Below are positions 1 to 13,233 of a stretch of 64,000 nucleotides of DNA, piece by piece (within the stretch, counting starts at the first letter, position 1; the number at the start of each line of letters is the position of its first letter). Made by a program: the position numbers and the translations under genes. The stretch comes from Anticarsia gemmatalis (taxonomy: Eukaryota > Arthropoda > Insecta > Lepidoptera > Erebidae). The stretch lies in the NCBI RefSeq assembly GCF_050436995.1, contig NC_134746.1:13514501-13578500 (forward strand). Direction: 5' to 3'. Below the pieces are notes generated by a model. That model was not told the DNA's origin and did no database searches. It saw nothing but the letters and a program-made list of their open reading frames with translations.

Positions 1-1275
1 TGTTCAATCCTTATTCGTGAACTGTACGTGGGATGGTCTGAGGTCACAGTGACCGTTACGGAGCCAGGCTGAGCTTTACAATCGAGTTCATTGTAACTTA
101 AACTTGTATATCACTCGTATCTCTTTCTAGTGCTAATGACGGTTTAAATAACATAAGTTAGTTCAGTTTACAGTGATAACAAGACAAAATTGCAGGTATC
201 ACACCAAAACACCCGATTACCGGTGACTGATGGGCAAGAGTCTCCTCCAAGTAAAAAGGAGAGGGTAGACCTTATGAAAACATAGATAAATTAATTACAA
301 TGACTAAAAATTCTACACCCAATTACTTAGGTTTATATACATCATAGCAGTAAATATTTAGTTTTAATGTGGTATTGCATACATAATATAACGTACAATT
401 TAAATATGCTTATCTATAATGTATATGTTGCAACGGGAATGGCTCAATAAATGGAATGTCATTGGCAGTCATTTAACACTGATTGCCAATCGAACGATTG
501 TGCTACCAATGAAACCAATAAAATATTGGTTTGTTTTTGTTTCAAAGGCTAGGATACACTGAGACGTTCTACAGCTTTTATTATCATATTTCTTGAGGAC
601 ATGCAAAATCCCATGCGGGAGGACACCCTTTCCCAAGCATTGCTACAGTTTTGGGTACTGCAACTATTTGTCACAACTTACTTGAAATTTACGAAACAGT
701 GTCAATCAATCATACAGTGATGTTATTCATGAAAAAGTCTATCTATTTGTTTCATGACTCAACCGTTTAAACAGATTTTCGTGAAATAAATGTGATATTG
801 TGATAGTCGAAGACCCGGGATCATACATAAATTTCAACAAATAATACCTGCAGTCATAAGCCAGTAAATAATTAGGTTGCTTATCAAGCCATATTTATTT
901 CCCAGAATACCTGCAATCGCGTTGTTTGGTCGTTGTGATGATAAGTGTTCAATGGACCACTGTGTTATTTAGTGAAGTAGATAGCAAAGAGCTTTATATT
1001 GCAAACTTTAGATACAAAAGCTGGACTTTCTACATATAAAGTTAAAAGAAATAAGTTTATTTATTCACAGACACGTAAGCGCTTTATGTACAGTCACGAA
1101 GCGCACTGAACGTTTCAGACAATAACAATTGAAACTTTAAAATGGGCAACTTATAATAACTTTAAGTTCTTATATTAAGTATGCTTATCGACTGTCTGGT
1201 TACTATAGTACATGCTTTGCTTAGTTAGGAACCAGGTGATCGTGAGTGAGTCTCCCAAAGATATTTATTTATATA
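1..1275. other. Left flank, no gene seen
   Basis: AT-rich DNA without a convincing exon. Text near 228-270 (gggcaagagtctcctcc) resembles the LINE 3'-end family found at 30620 and 15360. It is not clear whether this is intergenic DNA or a first intron of the innexin. Confidence 0.5.
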
Positions 1276-1451
1276 TTAGGTAATAAAATCTCTTTGGCTT
1301 CAAGAATCACAAATGAGTACACGGTTCATTAGGTTTCTTTCAGTGAGCTCGTGAGGTACCCAAATGTCGAGCTTTTTTGTGTAGAGAAAAGATTTTATTA
1401 CAAGTTCATTCATACTAGGTATAATGCGAAAAGACTTTTTTCCCGACCTAA
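1276..1451 (-). mobile_element. Mariner-derived MITE, copy 1 (left end shortened)
   Basis: It ends in cttttttcccgacctaa, flanked by TA on both sides; the left end is only ttaggt before joining internal sequence, so the left TIR is mostly deleted. The core is nearly identical to copies at 1781 and 22998. Read on the minus strand it encodes WVPHELTE.NLMN, typical of the N-terminal part of mariner transposases. The open frame 1351-1614 on the plus strand is a shadow of this repeat. Confidence 0.75.
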
Positions 1452-1780
1452 TATTATTAATCAGACTATTTTAATACTCCTCCTTGACAGATTAGCATTT
1501 TTCTCGTATCTATGTAGTGTAAACTTGTGGCCGTTTATATATGCTCACATAAATAAAATAGCATTCTTTATCACTATAACTCCATTGTTTGCGTTTAGTA
1601 AACAATTTGTTTGACATTTTATCTACTCTAATACAATTGTTCTACAGTTCTATTGCCAAAACAACAACACGGTATTGTTTTCTGTATATTTGTCACTTGT
1701 ATATCATTTTCTTGTTTAATCATAATATAACATAAAGTTTCTGATTCTTGCACTATCAGCCTTTGGGCACCAATAAATAC

Positions 1781-1986
1781 AAAGTCGGGGAAAAAGTCTT
1801 CGCATTATACTATGTTTGAACTTGTAATAAAATCTCTTTAGCTTTAAGAACCAAAGAATGAGTACACGGTTCATTAGGTTTCTTTCAGTGAGCTCGTGAG
1901 GTACCCAAATATCGAGCTTTTTTGTGTAGAGATAAGATTTTATTACAAGTTAACTATAATGCGAAGAGACTTTTTCCCCGACCTAA
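1781..1986 (-). mobile_element. Mariner-derived MITE, copy 2
   Basis: Both ends are recognisable: gtcggggaaaaagtcttcgc at the left and its inverted counterpart ending gactttttccccgacctaa at the right, followed by TA. The first bases of the left end differ from the ttaggt consensus. The minus strand retains the same transposase fragment as copy 1. It lies only 330 bp from copy 1, in the same orientation. Confidence 0.8.
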
Positions 1987-3502
1987 TAGTAAGGATAGCG
2001 ATTACGTATGTTACTGATGCATGAAGTTTGAAGAGAAGAGCTCTTTCCTTTGCCGAGATTATTACCTTACCTGCTAAATCTACATCATATACATTTACAT
2101 TGGTTTAATAGTGGTAGAAATGGAGACCGCACTGATCGGTTTTCAACATATTAGAAAACGTAAGCAGAATGTAGGTATTTCCTTAAACTGCAGAAATACA
2201 ATAATTATGTATTTTTCCCTTCGTAAATAATGCATAATATAATATATTTCTCAAGAATTATGTCATATATAGTATTTAAAAGCATTACGTAATGGGAGCA
2301 GTGACTTCATCAATTATTGCCTATTAAAATTATATGAGCATTTAATATCACTCATAATTTGCATTCATTCTTACGGAACAGTCAATGTTTTTCGATAGTG
2401 TCTTCTTAGAAGAAAGTTGTGACAAATGATAAAGGGTATATAAAAACAGAAATATACCCTCAACTTTCTTCAGCACCATGTTGACTTTGCAAATTTGTCA
2501 TGTAAAAAGAAATACTTCTGAGCAACAGTTGAATTAATTAATTACTTTTGTATCACACACATTTATTTATCTTTAAAATACTTATAAGTATCTTGTTTAA
2601 GTAAAGCTTCCTTCTAAGAAAGTTTCAAAAATTGAAACGCATTTTAATATGACATATTTACCTGACTGTGAAACTACCAACCTGTCATGTAAGTGCAATT
2701 ACCAAGGAAGGAAACCCTATCAGTGTCAACCAGTTCTCCAAAGCTATCAAATATAAATAGACCTCGCACTTCCTTATGTGTGTCGTGATCGATTCTTTTG
2801 AGGTTTATAGAGATTGAGTATAGTAAAAAATGATAGGATAGTAATCTGGTGTACCATTAAAAGGCTAACCTGAGTTTCCAAACACTGCCATTTTACTGTG
2901 CAGAGAGTGAACAGCACACACCTTTCTGTATGACCATCACGCACGGTGCGAATTGTGTGATTCTGTTGTTTACTTCAAGATTAATGGCGACAGCAACTTA
3001 CTATCAAATTACTTAAATGACCTCGTCATAAAAGACCTTATTCTGGGTTTTTCCCTATGCTTGACTAGGCTTAGTATGTTAAGACCTCTTCATGATCCCT
3101 TAACTATAAACGCAGCTAAACAACCCTCAGTATTGTCATACGTGCTTACGGCCCACCTTCCCCCACGTCCCATCTGCTAAGATCCTCTCAGAACCCCTTC
3201 GCTTCGCACAAGTGGCCAACAATCCTCACCAATTACTCCCGGGCCCCGGTCTTCAAGTGCATTGTGTAGCCCTGCATTCATTGGCTGATCATGTCAATTG
3301 GACTCCACTCCGACAATTGGCCAATTGTCGGCCTCGGCGATACTACCAACAATAGCTTCGGCTATCAAATGCAGTTTTGTCGGTTTTGTTGTCAATGATC
3401 TGATAAAGGCATGTACCACTTTTGCAGCACAATGTTATCTTCATTGCTTCTTCTTCACGATTGATAGTTAACCATTTGTGTCGTACATTTTTTCTGAGGT
3501 TC
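1987..3502. other. Intergenic or intronic DNA, no gene seen
   Basis: AT-rich to about 3100; GC-richer between 3130 and 3400. The open frame at 2953-3180 has no recognisable domain. The only structured item is the 22-bp palindrome at 3310. Confidence 0.5.
3310..3331. repeat. Perfect 22-bp palindrome
   Basis: ccgacaattgg followed by its exact reverse complement, without a spacer. It lies in a GC-richer patch (3130-3400). It may be part of a degraded MITE or a dimeric binding site; nothing nearby decides. Confidence 0.7.
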
Positions 3503-3593
3503 CCCGGTTTCTGAGGTACATTTTAGCGGTAGTTTATCTATTCAATAGCGCTTTGAACGCTATTGAATAGATATACTACCGCTCTAAACCGGG
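3503..3593. mobile_element. Palindromic MITE, copy A (loop collapsed)
   Basis: Outer ends cccggttt and aaaccggg. Inner arms of 26 bp (agcggtagtttatctattca.. and its complement) have one mismatch and a 7-nt loop. It is the same family as 6262 and 37977, which carry about 30 bp more between the arms. Confidence 0.75.
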
Positions 3594-6261
3594 CATCAGT
3601 CTTTTGATACGAATACCTTTCATGATAAAATACGATCGTAAAAAAATGTTAGCCTATCGCAAACTAAAACTTTGTAGGCACTATTAAAACTAAAATTGTA
3701 GGCACTATTAAAACGCAGCTGGCAGCTGCATAGCGACGACAAATGGCCATGTGACCACTTTCTGCGCTATCAAAAATCCTAACAATAGAATAATTAATGC
3801 GAAAGCTGCACTTTTGAATAGAATTGTACCGACACGTTTATTACTGCGAAAATTAATTGTACTCATTATTTGTCCGGTAAATAGACAACAATAAAGTAAA
3901 ATTGGTGTAAGTTGTCCTGTCATGAAAACTAGGACACGTAACAATGAGAATGTTTTTTCAGAGTAAACATGTACTAAAAACGTTTGTGTGCTAAGGAAGT
4001 GCTACTTTAAAACATTTGGATGGACATTTCTAGGTCCATATACAATGTATGTTCTTTCTTTATATTAATTATTATTTACAGTCTAGAACTATAGGTGTAA
4101 TGTGTACAAAGGTTAATGCAGACTCGTTTTCAAAAATACTTTTGCTCTCTGCCTAGTTGGTCAAACTGTGGCAAGGAATTCCCTCATACTTCGTTTCAAT
4201 CCCGGGATTTTTTTGTCGGAGGGAGAGAGTAGCGGCGATTAGTCGTCGTCCTTTCTGTTTAAGACGGGTGCCTACGTGATTTGGGTCATGCGGTGAATCA
4301 CTATTTGCGAAACTAGTTAAAATATATAATATTGAAAAAAATAGATACGTTTGAAACTTATAGGTCTTTCTTCAAAATATAATAATACTTAAATGTTACG
4401 TTATGTGCATAAAATATATCGTAACTTACCATATAGGTCATTTCCTTATATATTTAACGAAGTATTATTATTTTAATTCAATTTACGTCAGAAAAACAGA
4501 ATACTAATAATATTGTCTCATATTATATATTTCGTTAAGCTATAATATAACCACTAATTATATAAGGAAAACCGATAAACAAATAATATAATACGTATGG
4601 AATATTTAATTAATTGCAGTATTAATACGTCGATAAGAAATACGAAGTTCTTATTCCAGCTATTATGACATCATATTATTAAAGAAAGCCATTATAAGAC
4701 TGTTGTAATACTATTTCTACAGTTTTATAAATCAAATTCAACTTTGTTTCAAAGAAAATTATATGCTATTCACCTAGCATAATTATAAAGTGTCCAAATC
4801 CCTGTTTTCAGCATTCATAAACCCCAAATTCTTTGCCTCTTTTAACGAGCAACACTTGTAGAGAAGTAAATGAGACTTTCGGCTTCAAAGGCTTGTCTTA
4901 AAATAACAAGACTATAGTATAAAAGTACGTATAGAGGGTGAAACATAAATCACAGCACCAGTTATTTGTAATACGGCTGGCGGTCGCAGGTCAAGTGCCA
5001 ATTGTGCCCTAATGATATCGACACCACTGTATCACGGTATACAGTCATTGTGAGACAATTTAGCACGAGCATGCTTGCTGTTGTGTCTGTCTACGTCATT
5101 CAACTTTCAACCTGAAGCATGATATTTTGCTGAAGCCTTTACTATTGCAACTATTGGTTTTGCATCAACAGTTTGATAGTAGAAATTAACTTAAAACGAG
5201 TTTTCTCGGTATACATTAGGAAATTATGACCATTTTTAAATAAAATTCTCGATTGTAAGTTAACTATAGAGAATTCTGTTTCGGTTTCGAGTAGTGGGAA
5301 ATCTCCACTGTGGTCTCTGAATCTTAAGTTATTAAATTGTTTTCTGTTGTCTCTTTCCTGTCTCCTTAACTCTTACACAGTTAATCGATTTATGTTTAGA
5401 ACAGGTATTTTATTGCTATCAAATTCTAATAAAAACCTGATGCTGGTATCTTCACACTCCTGGAATCATTTTTTATTACATTGCATCCGTTTGTCTTGTA
5501 CCGTGGGTATCGTAGGTCAATAAAATAATTATATTATCAAACGGAAGTAATTAAACCAGACACATATAAACGATGTAATCATGTTTTAATTTTTTTCCAC
5601 TTTTATTGCCTTATACAAAAAAGCTCATATTTATTGCCATTGATCGATTAGATTGAAATTAAATTCTTGTTTTGGCTCGTTGTTTAGTTAAACTTATTTT
5701 TTAATGGAATATTTCCGCACAATATTGTAGTAACGTCCCTTTCTCGTTTTTAGTTAGTTCTATTTACCTTATAACAAAAAATAACATGCTTTTAGACAGG
5801 TATACTAAACCTCATTTATCTAGATGTGAAGGCAGTCAAGGGACATGACAAAATTATACCAGAAATGTATGCAATAGTTTTAACACTATTGTCACTAAAA
5901 GCTTCCGAAAACAAAACACAAACAATTACTAAAACGTTTCCTAGCCTCTTGAACACGTTTATTACAAAGGCTACCTATTTTAAGAAGGAAACACGAACAA
6001 TCTATTCACTCAGGTCACAAAACTCTATCATTAGTCACACATTTTCAATAACATGCTCGGAGGTAACACTGCAATTTAAGTTTCTAAATTAGAACCTACT
6101 TCCTTAATGTATCAGATCTGTTTTCTCGGAACAGGTCTATATGCTATCAACTCAATTTTTATGCTACACTAGCAGCTGACTGCAACTTTGTCCTTGTTCT
6201 TATAAGAGTTTTTCTTTCCTTTTACCCCATTCGAGGGAGACTTTCCAAAAGTACTCTCTTA
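3594..6261. other. AT-rich DNA, no gene seen
   Basis: Very AT-rich, especially 4320-4800. The patch at 4195-4310 (gagagagtagcggcgatt.., gacgggtgcctacgtg) is GC-richer and could be a regulatory patch or repeat; there is no protein signal in any frame. Open frames at 3708-3944 (minus) and 5826-6092 (plus) show no family features. Confidence 0.5.
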
Positions 6262-6375
6262 CCCTAATTTCAGAGGTACATTTAACGGTAGTTTATCTTT
6301 TCAATAGTGTTACAGCTCATATAAACATGACAGTTTGAATAGATAAACTACCGCTAAATGCTTCAGAAACCGAGC
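6262..6375. mobile_element. Palindromic MITE, copy B
   Basis: Shares gaggtacatttaacggtag and gaatagataaactaccgc with copies A and C. The central segment (about cagctcatataaacatgaca) is the reverse complement of that in copy C, so the two are in opposite orientation. Confidence 0.7.
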
Positions 6376-8219
6376 ACTAGTGCTCCTCTATAATTCTTAA
6401 GGAATCTTTATACCAAATTTCAACTTTCTACGCTCAGTAGTTTCGGCTGTACGTTGTCCATCAGGCATTCAGTCAGTCGGTCAGTCACACAGTAACGGAA
6501 AAATTTTGCTTATATAGATTATAAGGAAATTACAATAAGTTAATTTCAAACATAATTGTTTCCTGTAATGAGACTAATATCCGACTTCTTTTGTACAAAC
6601 AAATAAGGTATTGTAATAGAAATTCTTGATCAATGTTATAGTGAATGTAAGTTGTGTAAGTGCAATGATTGGATTTGTAACTTGTTTTGTACATTCTTTT
6701 ACGGGCCCTTTCTCAACGAAGTAATTTGTCTTACATATTGTTGAAGGTAAATTCAATTTAGAAATTGTGTCAAAGGAATGTTTATGGCGGTCTTGTAATC
6801 AATTCTTGTGTAAATGTTGTAGTTCAATTTGTGTTTGAGCCTACTATATGAACACGTTACCAATCTTTAAGCTTCTAGCTGTTTTCGATTAGAATTAGAA
6901 TATAACAGGAGTTGAAACTACTTTTTGCGCTTTGTCAGTTAAATCAATCGCACGACAGACGAACACGTCGTTTTGAATACAAACATTATGTTCAGAAACT
7001 GACAATAGTCGTATCTAATCGTTAATAAAATCTCAAAGATTTAATTTCCTATGCAAACTGGTCAATAAAGCAGTAACACTAAAGTATCCTTCACTAATTA
7101 TTATAAGCGGTAAGCTGAGAGTTAATTCATTGACCATTTCGTTATAATTTATGTTGATTTTAGTTTGTCGTTGAATCGGTCAAGTCACCAGATGATTCGT
7201 ACTTATTATAAATTAATCTCTACTCTATTTACTTGTACGATGTTGTAGTACGTAGCATGAATGTTTTATCCTAAACAGGAACAACTATTCCCTTTTAATA
7301 GACGGTGCCCGAAATAGCTCCACATCCCTCATTGGACATAACTCCATGGCTCGTAAACCTCGCCTGGCCATTACCCCTCACTATATTATCCAGTAATAAA
7401 GCTGAAAATCTATTATTCATAACTGGTTACGTACTCTTTGAAACTTTCTCGGAAATCCTTTTGGAGGCGGTCCAAATAGAGATAAGTTGAGAGTATGGAA
7501 GCATTGAGGTAATGTCAAACTTTTATGCTAAATTTTAGGTTAGGTTAGGAAAGAAGGTGAAGAAAACCCGTGTAAGATCTTATCGAATCAAAAACTATCT
7601 GATCGTTAACCTAAAAGCAAACAGTTTAACCTAAAAGTTTCTTCAGACGTGGAAAACATTTTGAATATAAAGGCGAATAAAAAGAAATGCTTGCTTGGAG
7701 TACAAATAGGCTCCTTACCAACTCACAAACACGATTCTAAGTGGTACTCTGTCAGTCTTGCGTCGTACATTTCCCTCTACGAAATTAGTAGGTGAACTTT
7801 ATTTAGAAAACGTCTTGGGTTATCCCTTAACTATCAGAATAGTGACTAATAAAAAAGCAACTCTTTATCATCAAGCATCATCATATCTGTCTAGGCTGTC
7901 ACAAATATTTATAGCAGCAGTTACTTGTCTTTCGGAAGTCCCAATTGTCTCAGTGGTCAAGGTTGGGGTACATACGGGCTGCACGACGTATTTTCCAATC
8001 CCTCCCGAGGACCAATCAAGTAATAAATCTGGCTCTAAATCATGATTAATCCTTCTGACTGGCCACTACTATTTTTGTCTGAATCGTACCGTGGGTTTTC
8101 TGCGCTGTTTGTTGATAATAGTAATATACTGCGTGTTGGTATTATCCCAGATGATATGGCATGTAATCTTAAAATGTATGTCATCAAATTGAAAAATAAG
8201 ATACCCATTTTCATGTTAT
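6376..8219. other. AT-rich DNA with unassigned open frames
   Basis: Three (TTAGG) units lie at 7535-7549. Open frames at 7305-7490, 7758-8045 and 8042-8227 (plus) do not look like any family I know and have no clear splice links. They may be remnants of a decayed element. Confidence 0.4.
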
Positions 8220-8220
8220 C

Positions 8221-8425
8221 AGCCTAACCTTTCTTCCAACTATGTTAGTGTCGACTTTCGCAGCAGCTGCCTATCAGAGCTCCAAAACCCTACCTGCGTT
8301 ATAACAGGATACCCATCGGTAAGATTGGTTGTTTGACTTTCAAGGTTCCGACATCTGGTAACGACTGTCAAAGATCTTTGCAAAACGACAGCCGGGAACC
8401 ACAAGTTAACGTGCCTCCCGAAATA
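8221..8425 (-). mobile_element. 5S-SINE-type repeat, 3' part (second subfamily)
   Basis: Read on the minus strand it contains gtgcctcccg.., cggctgtcgttttgcaaaga, tctttgacagtcgttacc and ends aacatagttggaagaaaggt. It matches the 3' half of the longer copy at 56726-57090, with an internal deletion near the end. Confidence 0.65.
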
Positions 8426-11400
8426 CATAACCGATCTTTATGTAAGGGATATAATCCAAGCGGGCTTACACCTACTCTGTAAAATCCTGCATTAATGCAA
8501 AAATGATTTCGGATTGAAAATTATGGACATGGATAAAATATTGATAGTTTTAATCCGTTATCGAGAGGTGAAATCACGTATCGGATAAAACTGCAGCAGT
8601 GTGTGCTAATTGGAACGGGATACAATATTGATTTTAATTCCGTATAAGCTTTTTAGTAGCGCTGTGAGCCTGTGAAGTGCTCAATTAATATTTTCATCAG
8701 TGAGTTTTTGATAAAACCGTATCGTTTTTTTCTTCTGTGGGATTATTAGTGAAGGATAAATGCATAATTATTGAAAAAAGTAGACTAATCCCGAGCTTTC
8801 ACCAAGACTTGCTGTAGGAACAAAAGCCCGAGTTTCGTTTTTAAAGTAAGTGACTAGGCACTAAAGTTAACGATTGTAATGTAAATGTTTTTTGTCCTTC
8901 TACATCATTTATTCAGGTTAAAATGCGCTTCATTATAAATACAGCATTTTATATTTCAGTATAATAAACTCATAATTTCGGGTACATTGTCGTGGTTTCC
9001 GCAGTTGGCGGTCGTTGACGCCATTACCAAATATTTGGTCCAATTGCGTTGGCAATTTGGCGCCAAGTTCCTATTGATGTAATTGGTTTGATGGTTTAAT
9101 TTACACATTACGGTGTAACGGTGGCTTTGTCACCTAACCTTCGGATTTTAATAGCTTTGTAAAGGGTTCGTATAGTAATTCGTACGGTTTGATTGCTGAT
9201 TCATTTATTAATTTAGGTTTTTGTGTTTTGGACTGTCGAACTGAACTAATTACAAAAGAAAATCGGAACCAGCGTATTGATATTACAGACATCCTTGTAT
9301 GTATTATGGAAATAAATGTCCATACATTTAAATAATATTACTGAACATTACATATTATTTATTTATTGAGGCATTCAAACAACAACTTGACCACTAACTT
9401 TGCCTATATAATAATAAAATGAAGTGTAATATTGATTTATTTATTATTTTATTTATTCTGGTATATTCGATCTCTTTGTTACATTTCCAGTTTTTATTAA
9501 GAACATCTTTTATTACAATTTCTTTATAAAATTACTTTTTATTACAATTTAACGGCATCATGACCCAAGTCTTTGTTGCCTGAACTACTATTCCACATAA
9601 AAAAAATGTATTTAGCTGTTCTAGAAAGTGTTGCTAAATGTATACCCACGATTCCATTTTGTAGTTTAGCATCTGCGACATATTCTAAGTGTTAAGTGAA
9701 CCTATTAATATACTAATTTATTTAGTTCCATTTGTCACCATTTATGGCAGTAATGCCTTAGAAAGTGGTTTGTCGTTAATATTATTTATCGGCTAGTTTC
9801 GTGGTTTAAAATCAGGTTAGGTTGGTTTTTACTACATACGGCTATCATTTATTTATAGAAGTTGTTTACTGTCGTATTATGTTTCAACCAAGGCCAATTC
9901 GATGGTGTTATACACCATTAAAATGGCCTGTTACTACGAGTAATAATACTTTTCTAATTTAATACATGTGTTGGACTTTTAAAGTAATAGCCATGTAAGT
10001 TAAGTTAACTATTAAGTGTTGCTTGTTAGATCGACATCTCTTTTGGTTATTATAAATATAATTAACACGGACACACATTTTATCTTGATTGCTTGACGTT
10101 TCGGTACTTTTATATAATTAACAAGCAATGCGAAAGTTTAAAAATTAGGGGTACGTGCTTTTTTACGGTTACTTGTGGATGAAAAAAAATGTGGTAAGGT
10201 AGTCCGAAACCAATTGATCAGACAAGCAGTCATCGTAAGAGTTTATTGTTAGCCGGCAGCGCAATATATTCAAATTTCAAAATTTCTATATAACATACGT
10301 TTGTGCCCTGCAATCCATAATGAGTACCTAGAGAGTAGCAGTGCAGTTCGCACGCTGACAAAGGCCAAGTAACCCAAAACATAGTGGCAGCTGAAACAAT
10401 CACCCATTGACCAATGTATTTGCACAACTGCATTCCTCACTTACACACTTACACTGTATACTGGACTGGGTAAGAAAACGGATGAACTATTACGTAGTGG
10501 TTGTGCAGATGTGACGTTTTGGGACTAAGTTACTTGATGCTTAAAGTCTCATAACAATTCCTTTTTGTTTTTTTTATTTGAATTTGAATGCACTCACAGG
10601 GGAGAGACTTAATCTAACTGTAACGCTTTTGTAAAATATACAATCTTGAATGCGTTATTTAATTATCTCACCTTTTTGCTCGAATTTTTATCTATAATTT
10701 ATTCAATTATGACTATAAAGACAGCCTTTTGAACCTCGAACGAAAGTGCATTAATTCGACCCGAATGCCATTTTTATCATCTGAAATCGAAGAATACAGG
10801 CATGATAATAAAGACCAACTAGCATAATATGTAAAAATAAATAATATGAAAGAATCTCTACAGGTATGCTCCCGTACCACATCAAGCTAATCTTTTTCTA
10901 TTAATTAATTACAAAGTTCGTTTACAATAATTCTTTGGTTACAATATATTAGTCAGCGTCTACACCTGACCGCTGTTTGTCGGCGTATTATCGCTCGCTA
11001 TATTTATATAACAATGGCTTGTTTAATATTATTAATACTAATGTACCACTGATAAACGTCGTAGTAATTCGTCATTTGGACTTGTGAACTTGCGATTGCA
11101 AACTTTAGAGAACCGCTAATTAGTAGCAGAATTCTAGGTAATTAATTTTGTTGTTTTCATTCCTCATCTGGGGGCACGGAAGTGCCCCCGCAAGTCGAGC
11201 AAAAAAAAAGCGGCACGGCCGTAACATCCTTTTCTCGAAGCAATTCGGGCTATTTTTGACACCCCTATAATTTCGTTGTGGATAAAACAAGAAGCCTGGA
11301 TTTTCAGCAACTAATCAGTCATTGTATAAATACGGTATATTTTAAATTTCAGTCAATTTGAACCAGTAGTTTAAGAATGACAACTTGTTAAAATTTTGAA

Positions 11401-11829
11401 TTTTGTCACTCACTGATTCACTGACTCACTGACTCACCGATCATCAAAAGTCTAAGGTACTTCTAGCAGACTTAGAAGCTTAAAATTTAGAATACAAATA
11501 GGGTTTAGTGTCTTTATCATGGGAAAAATCAAATATTTTTTAATTTCGATCCAGTTTTTTAAATACACGAACTGCAACAATAACTTTGTAATCCCATATA
11601 AATGTATAAGATTACAAGGTTACATTTGCAGTTAATGAATTATGATTACTGTAGAAAATAAAATAAATAGGTACCTACTATATAAGGCATAACGGGAGGG
11701 GGGTATAGGGTGGGTAATGGTGTTTAGCTCATGAAACTGAACAACATTCCCATAGGAAAATATGTTGAATTATGAAAAAAAAACGTCTTTCCATACAAAT
11801 TGGACTTATGTTCGCTCTACAAAAAGAAG
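8426..11829. other. AT-rich DNA with one dispersed repeat
   Basis: No gene seen. From about 11170 a moth-type dispersed repeat begins (gggggcacggaagtgccccc, itself a perfect 20-nt near-palindrome), followed at 11405-11445 by short tandem copies of tcactgac. A weaker relative of this text (cagtcagtcggtcagtcaca) is at 6470. The open frame at 10230-10433 (minus) has no family features. Confidence 0.45.
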
Positions 11830-12307
11830 TGAGATGCCATCAAAAACATTCTGTAAAAACCTCAAGTCTCGCCGTAAAAAGTGGTGAGATCTATATAATA
11901 CCAAGTCGATTAATCTATTTAGTCTCTACTTAAAGGACCTTCTGTCTTAAGTTATTACGTATGTTATTATCATGCCAATTTAAAAAAAAAACCTTTAAAC
12001 AAATAGATCGACTTGGTCATCACAAGAAAACACAAATTCGCCATTAACATTTCAGGAGCATTAACTTCTCGTCGTGCTGTGTAGTGTGATACATACTAAT
12101 AATCAAATCATGCGATGACCAGGTCGGTCTATTTGTTTTAAAGGTTTTTTTTTTTAAATTGGCATGATAATAACATACGTAATAACTTAAGACAGAAGGT
12201 CCTTTAAGTAGAGACTAAATAGATTAATCGACTTGGTATTATATAGATCTCACCACTTTTTACGGCGAGACTTGAGGTTTTTACAGAATGTTTTTGATGG
12301 CATTTCA
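11830..12307. mobile_element. Long fold-back element (about 190-bp arms, 92-nt loop)
   Basis: Left arm 11830-12021 and right arm 12114-12307 are inverted copies with only a handful of differences: one mismatch near the outer end, one single-base indel in the A/T run, and about two substitutions near the loop. The loop (12022-12113) is unrelated sequence. No coding potential. It is most simply a fold-back MITE, but any transcript through it would make a hairpin of nearly 200 bp. Confidence 0.85.
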
Positions 12308-12329
12308 ATTTTTCTCATTCTTCTTTCGG

Positions 12330-12515
12330 CTTCAGTGGCGCAGTGGTTAAGGTGGTTGCCACGCCACTACCAGTGTGATGGTAGGTCGTGAGTTCTTTTA
12401 TTGCCACAAGGAACATAAATTTGATTGAACCGAACAAATTGTTGTTTCGGGTCTGGTTGTACTTTGCGTCCGTTGTATGTATGTAATTGTAAGTGCGGGA
12501 AGAGTATAAAAAAGA
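12330..12515 (+). mobile_element. tRNA-derived SINE, copy 1
   Basis: The tRNA-like head has an A-box-like tggcgcagtggttaagg and a B-box-like ggtcgtgagttc. The conserved body follows (tttcgggtctggttgtactt, then gtccgttgtatgta). The region between B box and body is diverged. It lies just right of the fold-back element. The open frame 12425-12607 is a shadow. Confidence 0.75.
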
Positions 12516-13038
12516 AAATGTTTTACGCGTCGAATAACTACATAAACTCCCTTTTAAAATGTCGTCAAACTGCGGCGATGTATGTGTATTATGTTATTTA
12601 TATATAGGTACATACTTTTATATAAGAGACTTCCCAATACATACAAATATAGAATACAAAAGACCCGGAACAACTATTAGCAATTGAAAAAGGTTCTTGC
12701 CCTGAACACTTCACTATTGACATTTCACGGTTATTATATCAAAACTATTGAAAACCAATGTGTGACTCAGAACATAAAGAATGATTTGAAATATTTTTTT
12801 CAATCGCAAATTCGCGACTCATTTGTCGCAGGCATTTTTTATGATGTTGAGGATATAATAGAAACAAATGTGTTACAGCGTGTTCATACAGAGTTCAAAC
12901 ATTACAGTTATTTACATTTGGTAAATAAAAATGGTATTAAATTGTAATAATGTTTAAAAATGACAATAATAATAACGATATGATGAATATTATTTAAACC
13001 GTTCAGTGAAAAATCCTAAAGAGAAACTAGAATTTGAA
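12516..13038. other. Unassigned DNA
   Basis: An 87-codon plus-strand open frame (12684-12947) has acceptable residue composition but no domain I recognise; I regard it as uncertain and probably chance. Confidence 0.4.
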
Positions 13039-13233
13039 TGAGCTTCTGCCCGCAAGTTCGTCCGTGCGAAAAGATTTCCCGGGGTAAAAAGTATTTTCTG
13101 TGTTTATCCAGGTTATAAGCTATCAGTGTACTGATTTCTATATTTCATTCAAATCTGTCAAGTAGTTTTTTATACATAACTAACAAACATCCATCCTTAC
13201 TTACAAACTTTCGCATTTCTAATATTAGTAGGA
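13039..13233 (-). mobile_element. Non-autonomous Helitron-like element
   Basis: On the minus strand it opens TCCTACTAATATTAGAAATG, runs through gcgaaagtttgtaag, and ends with cggacgaacttgcgggcaga then agctc in place of the usual agctag. This is the layout of short moth Helitrons: 5' TC, a GC-rich 3' stem, then CTAG-like. Confidence 0.65.

Noticed and set aside
7535..7549. Interstitial telomere array (TTAGG)
   Set aside because: Only three units of the insect telomere repeat; too short to mean more than chance or a repeat edge.
7758..8045. 95-codon plus-strand ORF
   Set aside because: No family features, splice partners or compositional shift; within chance length for this much DNA.
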